From Agromyces subbeticus DSM 16689 (GTDB lineage Bacteria; Actinomycetota; Actinomycetes; Actinomycetales; Microbacteriaceae): 64,000 nucleotides of DNA. Position numbers and translations under genes: made by a program. The notes beneath the pieces were generated by a model. The model worked only from the letters and a program-made list of their open reading frames with translations, ran no database searches and was not told the DNA's origin. Numbering within the stretch: the stretch's first letter is position 1; the number at the start of each line of letters is the position of its first letter. Below are positions 9,071 to 15,278 of the stretch, piece by piece. Location of the stretch: assembly GCF_000421565.1 (NCBI RefSeq), contig NZ_ATXG01000012.1:62001-126000 (forward strand), read 5' to 3'.

Positions 9071-10444
9071 TCATTTGCCTCGAACGATGTCGAACGCCCC
9101 TCCGACGAAGTCGGGAATGTCGGGCAGCGGAACACCGACGCCCTGCAGGGACTGGTATCCGCCGAAACCAGTGTTCCAGAGATTCACACCCTGCCCCGCC
9201 AGCGACGGCATGGCACTGTACTGCGACGCCCAGGTCGCCGCCCGCCCGCCGACGGGGAGGCTCCCGGCCCCGGGCCAGGCGGATGCCAGGCGCTGGGTGA
9301 GCGAGTAGGCCTGCCCGTCGAAGATCGAGCCACCGCCGCGAAGGGCGTTCCATGCGTTGCCGGCCCAGGTTCCACGGTTCGCGAGGAACGCGTCGGCCAG
9401 GCCCGGCGCTGCGGCATCTCGGGCGGCACGGTTGCCCACATTCCGCCCGGCTCCGACCACGGTTCTGAGGTCACGGATGATGGCGTTACGGCCGACGGCG
9501 ACGAATCCGCCGGTGGCATTACCGAGACCGAGTGCGCCACGCAGCGAGCCGAGTGCACCCTGGCCGGCCTTCAGGCCCTTACCGAAGGCGCCGAGGAACG
9601 GCACGATGCCGACGATGTCGAGCGCGATGTCGGTCCACGACACGCGCTTCGAACCGCACGCCATCATGATGCAGTGAGCGGCGAGCGCCACGATGCCCGC
9701 GACCGCGGCGATCGCGAGCCAGATCGGCCCGCCGATCACGAGGGCGGCGATGACCGCGATGGTCGCGACGATCGTCGCCAGGTCGGCCAACTGGTCGAGC
9801 AGGTCTTCCCACCATGTGTCGTTGATGCCCGAGGCATCGATCGCGTCTTCGATGCCCTGCACCGCGGCGTCGTAGGCGTTCTCCCACGTGCTGAAGCCGC
9901 TGTCGAACGAGGTCCAGAGGGCGTCGAGGCTCTCGCCGGCGGTCTTCGCCGTGCCGGCCGCCTCGGTGAGCGCCGCGCTGGCCTCGTTCTTCTGGGTGTC
10001 GGTGGCCTCGGTCTCCCAGACCCACGTGGTGTTGTTGTCGTCGACCTTGTCTTGCGCGTTCTCTTTGGCTTCGAGCGCCTGCTGGTGGGCGTTGTGCGCG
10101 GTGACGATCTGGTCGACGAGCGGGTCGACCGTCGTGTTGCGCGCGGTGCGGAGCGCAGCCGCGTAGGTCACGAGCACCGGGCCGGTCTTCTCGTACCGTT
10201 CGCCGACCTTTCGCAGGTCGCCGTGCAGCTCGCGAGCCGACTCCCGCACTTTATCGAGGCTCTCGGCCTTGTACTTCTCGTCGTCGCCGAGCTTCTTCAG
10301 CTCCGCAGCGGTCGACGACATCCGAGCGCCGATGTCGATGTAGTGGTTTCCTGCCTTCTCGATGGCCTCGGCGTTGCCGTCGAGGTCCATCGCGGGAACG
10401 CCCTTGGGCGACGTCAGGCTCGCCCCACCGTAGCCGTAGGTCAT
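9071..10444 (-). CDS. Candidate T7SS substrate with N-terminal helical domain and membrane segment
   Basis: 457 residues. The first 210 are a long alpha-helical region typical of T7SS-targeted proteins: it begins PAMDLDGNAEAIEKAG and has many Lys/Glu coiled-coil stretches. Two adjacent hydrophobic helices follow at about 221-265, then a Gly/Ala-rich C-terminal half with no catalytic motif I know. It overlaps the stop of the 101-aa WXG100-like gene by ATGA, the arrangement of a dedicated helical partner and its substrate. It could be a secreted effector with an unrecognised toxin domain or a structural T7SS component. No lipoprotein or obvious immunity gene follows it. Confidence 0.7.
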   Translation of the reverse strand: MTYGYGGASLTSPKGVPAMDLDGNAEAIEKAGNHYIDIGARMSSTAAELKKLGDDEKYKAESLDKVRESARELHGDLRKVGERYEKTGPVLVTYAAALRTARNTTVDPLVDQIVTAHNAHQQALEAKENAQDKVDDNNTTWVWETEATDTQKNEASAALTEAAGTAKTAGESLDALWTSFDSGFSTWENAYDAAVQGIEDAIDASGINDTWWEDLLDQLADLATIVATIAVIAALVIGGPIWLAIAAVAGIVALAAHCIMMACGSKRVSWTDIALDIVGIVPFLGAFGKGLKAGQGALGSLRGALGLGNATGGFVAVGRNAIIRDLRTVVGAGRNVGNRAARDAAAPGLADAFLANRGTWAGNAWNALRGGGSIFDGQAYSLTQRLASAWPGAGSLPVGGRAATWASQYSAMPSLAGQGVNLWNTGFGGYQSLQGVGVPLPDIPDFVGGAFDIVRGK

Positions 10445-10746
10445 GGGGTGCCCTCCGTCGGCGTCGCGAGTTTCTGATCCGTCTCGGTGAAGCCGTCGAC
10501 GATCGCCTTCAAGTGGTCGTGGATGTTCGTGAGTCCTTCTTGGATGACCTCACGGTTCCCGTCCCAGCCGGATTCGAAATCGCCGACCCGGTCGCGCAAC
10601 TGCGACTTGCCATGCGGGCGCCCAACGGCGTCTTGCACGTCATCGGTCTTGTCTCCGATCTCTTCGAACTCCTTGACGAAGACTCCGAGATTGTCGGTCA
10701 TCGTCTTCAGGTCGTCGAAATTCAGATCGACGTCGGGTCCAGCCAT
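10441..10746 (-). CDS. Small helical WXG100-like protein
   Basis: 101 residues, acidic, predicted as a helical hairpin: helix 1 (FDDLKTMTDNLGVFVKEFEEI), a turn holding GDFESGWDGN near 60, and helix 2 (REVIQEGLTNIHDHLKAIVDGF). The W-D-G turn matches the WXG signature. The start MAGPDVDLN at 10746 follows a GAGAGGGG ribosome site. It is coupled by ATGA to the large candidate substrate, so it is probably its secretion partner. A copy of the locus-specific promoter motif lies just upstream (10777-10823). Confidence 0.75.
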   Translation of the reverse strand: MAGPDVDLNFDDLKTMTDNLGVFVKEFEEIGDKTDDVQDAVGRPHGKSQLRDRVGDFESGWDGNREVIQEGLTNIHDHLKAIVDGFTETDQKLATPTEGTP

Positions 10747-10776
10747 CCGTACGCCCCTCTCCACTGGTCAGGGATC

Positions 10777-10823
10777 AGGCTAACCGACCCATCGAAACCC
10801 GCGCGATGGGGAGGACTCCCCAC
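10777..10823 (-). promoter_or_regulatory. T7SS-locus promoter motif, copy A
   Basis: On the minus strand GTGGGGAGT (10815-10823), four bases, CCCAT (10806-10810), 23 bases, then the -10-like TAGCCT (10777-10782). The same order and spacing occurs at 11249-11295 and 15198-15243. It drives the 101-aa WXG100-like gene. Confidence 0.65.
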
Positions 10824-10853
10824 CCGGCCGCTCATGCTGCGATCGCACACGCA

Positions 10854-10885
10854 AGAGGGGGAGAGGCGATCGCCTCTCCCCCTCT
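10854..10885 (-). terminator. Hairpin after the WXG100 gene
   Basis: Perfect 15-bp inverted repeat with a 2-nt loop, 22 bp after the stop of the 95-aa WXG100 gene. There is no U tract, as is common in high-GC actinomycetes. It may attenuate read-through so that the abundant WXG100 mRNA exceeds the downstream genes. Confidence 0.65.
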
Positions 10886-10906
10886 GCAACTCGTGTTTGC
10901 GTCGGT

Positions 10907-11194
10907 TCAGCTTCCGGCCAGTGCCTGGTCGGTGTCCTTGATGGCCTGCATCATCTTGCGCAGCGACTCACCCATGTCGCTGATGCCCTCGATCGCCTTC
11001 TCGAGACCGGTCGTCAGCTCGGTGTAGCCCTCGCCGAACTTGCCCGAAGCGTGCTGCGTCTTGAAGTCGTCACCGAGCAGACGGTCGACATCGTCCTTCA
11101 GACGACGCAACACGTCACCGATCTCTTCGCGACCGCCCTCGAGCCGGCCGGCCATCGATTCCATCTCACCGTATGACGCTTTGAAGTCCGCCAT
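10907..11194 (-). CDS. WXG100 family protein (EsxA-like)
   Basis: 95-residue helical-hairpin protein with starts and lengths of the WXG100 family, the small dimeric substrates and partners of type VII secretion. The sequence MADFKASYGEMESMAGRLEG opens helix 1. The turn region LLGDDFKTQHASGKF lacks the tryptophan, and helix 2 carries GEGYTELTTGLEKAIEGIS. The start at 11194 follows an AAAGGG ribosome site. It stands alone between a strong promoter motif (11249-11295) and a hairpin (10854-10885), as expected for a highly expressed Esx protein. Confidence 0.85.
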   Translation of the reverse strand: MADFKASYGEMESMAGRLEGGREEIGDVLRRLKDDVDRLLGDDFKTQHASGKFGEGYTELTTGLEKAIEGISDMGESLRKMMQAIKDTDQALAGS

Positions 11195-11248
11195 GATCAA
11201 CCCTTTCATTCAACGAAACGGCCCGCCGCGGCGAACCCTGCGCACACC

Positions 11249-11295
11249 ACACTAAGCGCACTCCCACCCCCCGCCCAATGGGTACAACTCCCCAC
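11249..11295 (-). promoter_or_regulatory. T7SS-locus promoter motif, copy B
   Basis: Minus strand: GTGGGGAGT (11287-11295), N4, CCCAT (11278-11282), N23, TAGTGT (11249-11254). An overlapping -35-like TTGGGC (11273-11278) is 18 bp from the -10. It shares 22 of 23 bases with copy C over the upstream block. It lies 55 bp before the WXG100 start. Confidence 0.7.
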
Positions 11296-11371
11296 CCTCG
11301 ACCTCGAGGCACTGCGAGATCGCGCATCGAAACGCCGCCCCGGCCCGACCGACCGCAATTGGAAGCGCCGA

Positions 11372-12049
11372 TCAGACGGGGTCGGCGGACTCCGCCAACT
11401 CATCGCGGATGGTACGGGTCGCGGGTTGCGCGTCGGCCCATTCGGCGGCCTCGATGATGCGATCGAACAGTTCGAGCATCAGCGGCTCGAGCTGCAGCAG
11501 CACGGTCGACAGGCTCGCGAGCACGACCTCGGCGGCACCGGGGACGGTGATCCAGTAGTCGGCGGTCAGCGACTCGGCGGAGGATTCGTCCGAGGCATCC
11601 GCTGCTCGACGGGTGATGCGGCGGAGCACGATGGAGTCGCCCTTCGCGAACGCCACACCGCCGCCGGATTCGAACGCCTGCCAGGGCTCGGCATCGACCT
11701 CAGGAGGGCGCAGGGCCGCGACGAGCTTCTCGACGAGCACCGCTGGGGTCGAGTCTTCGCCGAAGGTCGGCGGAAGCGCGTACTCGCTCAGCGTCGAGGC
11801 GAAGGCGACGCCCCCGTCGTTGGCGAGGGAGACGTGGTATTGAGTCGCACCTCGTGCGATCGCAGCTTCGAGTGCCCGAGCGAGGCGCAACCGGTGATCG
11901 GCGCGCAACTGGGCGAGGTCGTCGCGACGACCGTACTGCTCGCGTACGAAGTTCGCGATCTCGACGGCACGTGCCTCTGCGTCACCGTCGATCGGCGCGT
12001 GCCACCACTCGCCGGGCAACGTGAACCGAAGGCGAGAGTGCGCGATCAT
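11372..12049 (-). CDS. T7SS-locus cytosolic protein, unknown (225 aa)
   Basis: Soluble 225-residue protein starting MIAHSRLRFTLPGEWWHAP. A helix follows (ARALEAAIARG, about 55-66), then strands including YHVSLAND and a C-terminal helix LMLELFDRIIEAAEW. It is translationally coupled to the upstream lipoprotein gene by ATGA and is the last gene of the operon that begins at 15094. Its N-terminal P-x-x-W motif and overall order resemble the products of 8428-9039 and 7829-8431. No family recognised. Confidence 0.65.
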   Translation of the reverse strand: MIAHSRLRFTLPGEWWHAPIDGDAEARAVEIANFVREQYGRRDDLAQLRADHRLRLARALEAAIARGATQYHVSLANDGGVAFASTLSEYALPPTFGEDSTPAVLVEKLVAALRPPEVDAEPWQAFESGGGVAFAKGDSIVLRRITRRAADASDESSAESLTADYWITVPGAAEVVLASLSTVLLQLEPLMLELFDRIIEAAEWADAQPATRTIRDELAESADPV

Positions 12050-12058
12050 TCAGCGTCG
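12031..12058 (-). repeat. Tandem-duplication junction, copy 1
   Basis: Contains an 18-bp block (12041-12058) identical to 12540-12557. It spans the end of the first lipoprotein gene and the ATG of the next gene. Confidence 0.7.
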
Positions 12059-12489
12059 TCCGCAAAGGCCCTGATGGCGTCCGCTGTGATGTCGGCCATC
12101 TTCGGGTTGATCATGAACGCTCCGTCGAAGCCGCTCGCCGCGATCGCGGCGTCGACGTCGAGACGATCGCCTGACGAATTGCGAGCGGCCACACGTACGC
12201 TGTCGTATTCATCGGGCAGCACACCGCCGACCGCCTTGAGCGTCTCGGTCACACTCTCGACCGGGAGCTCGTCGCCCGACGCGACCAGCACGAGGACGAC
12301 ATACCGCGAGAAGCCGTCTTTCCCTTCATCGACCTGCACCTCGTCAAGGCCCGCCGGCACGTCGGCGACCGCCGCCTCGACCGTCTCGAGCGGCTGTGGC
12401 GAGGCGGCGCACCCGCTCGTCGCCGCGAGTACGCCGAGCGCAACGCAACTCAGGATGATCGTGCCGATTCGCTTCTTCATGTGGTGCAT
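12046..12489 (-). CDS. Lipoprotein, paralogue of 12545-12985
   Basis: 147 residues. A signal peptide with lipobox ATSGC puts the acylated cysteine near residue 27, so the mature protein is anchored outside the cytoplasmic membrane. The mature domain (about 115 residues) contains DGFSRYVV, SGDRLDVDAAIAASGFDGAFMINPK and ends FADDAE. It is clearly homologous to the preceding gene product along its whole length. The start at 12489 is chosen from the AAGGA five bases upstream. Two tandem lipoproteins directly after a hydrolase-type T7SS substrate suggest an immunity or accessory role, which is inference. Confidence 0.75.
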   Translation of the reverse strand: MHHMKKRIGTIILSCVALGVLAATSGCAASPQPLETVEAAVADVPAGLDEVQVDEGKDGFSRYVVLVLVASGDELPVESVTETLKAVGGVLPDEYDSVRVAARNSSGDRLDVDAAIAASGFDGAFMINPKMADITADAIRAFADDAE

Positions 12490-12531
12490 CTCATTCCTTG
12501 AACGCATATTGCTCGTTCGACACGATATCGA

Positions 12532-12557
12532 GGCGAGCGCGCGATCATTCAGCGTCG
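12532..12557 (-). repeat. Tandem-duplication junction, copy 2 with ghost start codon
   Basis: Matches 12031-12058. On the minus strand it carries ATGATCGC, the start of the 225-aa gene, but here the frame stops after about 22 codons. It is a scar showing that lipoprotein end plus next-gene start were duplicated together. Confidence 0.65.
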
Positions 12558-12985
12558 CCGCCGAAGCTGCGAAGCGCCTCCGCGGGGATCTTGGCCGTCT
12601 TCGGGCTGATCATGAAGACCGCGTCGACGCCAGTGGCCGCGAGAGGCTCCTCGAGATCGAGACGGTCTCCAGACTCCGTGCGCACGATGATGCGTGCGCT
12701 CTCGAACCCATCGGGGATGGTGTTGCCGATCGCGCGCAGCGCCTCGGCGAGCACATCGGCCGTGATCTCCGAATCGCTGACACCCATCTCGACGAACAGG
12801 TAGCGGGAGAAGCCGTCGAGGCCTTCTTCGACGAACACCTCGTCGAACGCCGACGACGACTCGCGAACCGCCTGCTTGACCGGTTCGAGTTCGTCGACAT
12901 CTCCCGACCGCCCACACGCCGCCATCGTCAGCACAACGGAGATCACCATGCCCCCGACGACCAATCCCCGAAACCGCTTCAACAT
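12545..12985 (-). CDS. Lipoprotein, paralogue of 12046-12489
   Basis: 146 residues with lipobox TMAAC (acylated Cys near 23). The mature part shares with its neighbour the blocks DGFSRY, SGDRLDLEEPLAATGVDAVFMISPK and a C-terminus ending GGDAE. I place the start at 12985 (MLKRFRGL), six bases after AAGGTG; an upstream ATG at 13003 would overlap the hydrolase gene by 8 bp. It directly follows that gene. Like its twin it is a candidate immunity lipoprotein; a role as a secretion-system surface component is the alternative. Confidence 0.75.
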   Translation of the reverse strand: MLKRFRGLVVGGMVISVVLTMAACGRSGDVDELEPVKQAVRESSSAFDEVFVEEGLDGFSRYLFVEMGVSDSEITADVLAEALRAIGNTIPDGFESARIIVRTESGDRLDLEEPLAATGVDAVFMISPKTAKIPAEALRSFGGDAE

Positions 12986-12995
12986 GTCTTGCACC

Positions 12996-14819
12996 TTACT
13001 CATGGAATGCGTACTGTTCCTGCCCGACGACGTCGCCGAAGAACTCCGCGAAGCCGTCATCAATCGTCGGGTCCGCCGTGAGCAGGTCTTCAGCCGTCTG
13101 CTGATACGCCGCATTGTTGTGCGGCTGCGCGGAGTAGGGCTGACCGGTCGTCGGGTTCATGCCGTCGGGGACCGCCTCGGAGTACGTCGACCAACTGTCG
13201 GTGTTCGGTGGGCGCGAGGTGAGATCGAGCTGGTGCACGATATCGCCCTCGTGCTGCAGCGAGACGACCTCTGTCTTGGGCGGAATCGCCATGTCGTCGA
13301 TCGGGGCGCCGTAGGCGATCACTCCCTGGAAGTTGAACGCTTCGGATCGATTGGCAGCGAGGTGACCCGCCATGATGCCGCCCTGGCTGAAGCCCACGAG
13401 CAGCACTGGGTCGTTCGGCCCGATGCCGGCCTGGTGCATCGCCTCCATCACGGCGCGCTCGTACTGGGTTCGTACCTCGGGGAAGAGCCGCAGCACGATG
13501 TTCGTGTCAAGGTCGTTGACCGCGCCGTCGCCGTTCATGTCCTCGCCGAAGAAGACGCCGGCGGCCTGCCAGTCCTGGGTGCTCGGAAGCGTCACCACGT
13601 ATCGCGGCGGGTCCCCCTCGATGCGCTTGATGTCCACGACGGTCTGCGATTCGCCACCCATCGTGTCGGCGAAGCCTTCTGCCGCGATGAAATCGTCGAG
13701 GCTGTCCATCGAGTCTTGCGCATTGGCGTCCTCCCAGGCGTTGAGGGAGTCGCGGTCGTTCTCGTCGGGCTCGAACTCATCGACCGCTGGGGTCGGAGCG
13801 AAGATCTCGATCGCGACGCGCCATGCGAGCACGACTCCGAGGAATGTCACGGTGGCGAACACCAGCGCCCAGAACAGCGGGCTGCTGAGGATCAGCGCCG
13901 CGAGCGAGACGACCGTCGCCAGGAGCATGGCGAGCGCCGCCGTGACGACGAGCACGAGGGCGACGGTGACCACGAGCAGGCCGGCGATCAGCGCGACCGC
14001 GATGAACGCCAGCACGGCGGCAGCGAGGATCAGCACGACGAGGGCGGCGATGGCGATCGCTGCGACGACGAGCAAGGTGATCACAGCGAGGCCGAGCAAC
14101 ACGATGGCGGCGACGAGCACGAGCACCGCGGCGATGACGACGAGCACCGCGACCACGACAGCGACGATCACCGCGATCACGGCTTCGATGATGGCGAGCA
14201 GTACCTCGCCCACTGCGTCGAGGAATTCTCCGATGCCGCCCCAGAGGTTGTCCCAGAACGAGTCGTTCAGATCGCTGCCATCGACGACATCGCGGATTCG
14301 TTCGATGGCGACCTGCGCGGCGCGGTCGCGGTCGGCGACCGCTTCGGCGTGCCGCTGACGCGCCGCACCCGCGGCTGCGGCGAACCGGTCGGCGTCGGCC
14401 GAGACTCCGAGGATCGAGCGCTCGAGCGCGGTGGCCTCGCTCGGCGTCGCCTCTGCGCCGAGCCCGCGCTGCTGCGTCCGCAGCGATCGCTCGCGGGCTG
14501 ACGCATCGTGCTCGTCGGCAGAAGCGTCATCGGCATCGCGGATGGCGCGATCCGCCTCGCCCTGAGCGCCTTCGAGTGCGGCGGCGAACTGCACGAGTGC
14601 CTCACCGGTCTCGGCGTAGCGGCGCTCGGCACCTGAGATCTCCCGAGCGAGCCGCGACGCATCGGAGCGCACGCGATCGAGCGCGAGGCTCACCATCGCC
14701 CCCGGTTGCGCGATCTCTTCGAGGTTCGACACGGCCGCGCGAATCGCCGTGGCTGTCTCGTTGTACCGCTGACCGGTGCGCCGAAGCACCACCGGGTCGC
14801 CGGGAATCGGTTCCATCAT
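12996..14819 (-). CDS. Candidate T7SS effector: helical N-terminus, long hydrophobic region, C-terminal alpha/beta-hydrolase
   Basis: 607 residues, start at 14819 from the ATGA overlap with the upstream WXG100-like gene. Residues 1-195 are a Glu/Ala/Arg-rich helical region of T7SS-substrate type. About 200-340 is an unusually long, almost uncharged Val/Ala/Ile/Leu-rich stretch that could form several membrane helices. A loop DMNGDGAVNDLD near 428-440 looks like an EF-hand or dockerin calcium site. The C-terminal domain has the nucleophile elbow GFSQGG (Ser about 477) and a downstream His region (LQHEGDIVHQL about 526), as in lipases and esterases. I infer a lipase or esterase effector. It could instead be a membrane-bound housekeeping hydrolase. 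Confidence 0.7.
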   Translation of the reverse strand: MMEPIPGDPVVLRRTGQRYNETATAIRAAVSNLEEIAQPGAMVSLALDRVRSDASRLAREISGAERRYAETGEALVQFAAALEGAQGEADRAIRDADDASADEHDASARERSLRTQQRGLGAEATPSEATALERSILGVSADADRFAAAAGAARQRHAEAVADRDRAAQVAIERIRDVVDGSDLNDSFWDNLWGGIGEFLDAVGEVLLAIIEAVIAVIVAVVVAVLVVIAAVLVLVAAIVLLGLAVITLLVVAAIAIAALVVLILAAAVLAFIAVALIAGLLVVTVALVLVVTAALAMLLATVVSLAALILSSPLFWALVFATVTFLGVVLAWRVAIEIFAPTPAVDEFEPDENDRDSLNAWEDANAQDSMDSLDDFIAAEGFADTMGGESQTVVDIKRIEGDPPRYVVTLPSTQDWQAAGVFFGEDMNGDGAVNDLDTNIVLRLFPEVRTQYERAVMEAMHQAGIGPNDPVLLVGFSQGGIMAGHLAANRSEAFNFQGVIAYGAPIDDMAIPPKTEVVSLQHEGDIVHQLDLTSRPPNTDSWSTYSEAVPDGMNPTTGQPYSAQPHNNAAYQQTAEDLLTADPTIDDGFAEFFGDVVGQEQYAFHE

Positions 14820-15094
14820 GCACCGCTTTCGGATGTCGCGAGCGAACGGTCGAGCTCGGTGAATGCCTGCTCGATGCCCTGCAGTGCCCCACCGAGCTTT
14901 CCGAGATTCTCGGCGAAGCCGCTTCGGCGGTCGTCCCAGGTGGAGGCGAATCGTTCGACGGTGCCTGCGAGGCCGGCGTGGCCGCACGCCGCGGCCGCCT
15001 GACGCGACGTGTCGTCGGACTCGTCGAACTCCCGCCGGATGGACCGAGCGTCGGCGGCGGCATCACCGATCGCCGCGAGATCGAGTCGGATCAT
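14816..15094 (-). CDS. Small WXG100-like protein, partner of the hydrolase effector
   Basis: 92 residues, predicted helical hairpin: helix 1 RLDLAAIGDAAADARSIRREF, then a central FASTWDDRRSGF turn near 48-60 (W-D-D replacing W-x-G), then helix 2 ALQGIEQAFTELDRSL. The start at 15094 has AGGGGGA 9 bases upstream; an in-frame ATG at 15103 would sit too close to that site. It is first in the operon with the hydrolase effector and the lipoproteins and is coupled to the effector by ATGA. Confidence 0.75.
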   Translation of the reverse strand: MIRLDLAAIGDAAADARSIRREFDESDDTSRQAAAACGHAGLAGTVERFASTWDDRRSGFAENLGKLGGALQGIEQAFTELDRSLATSESGA

Positions 15095-15197
15095 GGCACC
15101 CATTCCCCCTATTGCTGCGAGTTCTCCTGCGCACCGATGAGTCCACTCGACGAAGCGGCCCGCCTCGGCGGACCCACGCACACGCTGCGCACTCCAC

Positions 15198-15243
15198 ACG
15201 TTACTGGCGTGGCCACCACCGCCCAATGGGCACAACTCCCCAC
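15198..15243 (-). promoter_or_regulatory. T7SS-locus promoter motif, copy C
   Basis: Minus strand: GTGGGGAGT (15235-15243), N4, CCCAT (15226-15230), N22, TAACGT (15198-15203), with TTGGGC 17 bp from the -10. Drives the 92-aa WXG100-like gene and the effector operon. Downstream leader sequence (15151-15174) also resembles that of copy B (11214-11237). Confidence 0.7.
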
Positions 15244-15278
15244 CTTGGAGCGCCGAGTGCCCACTGCATGTCTCACCG

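Noticed and set aside
11206..11403. Short minus-strand frame over the T7SS promoter
   Set aside because: It covers the conserved promoter motif, has no ribosome site and its sequence is Arg/Ser low-complexity.
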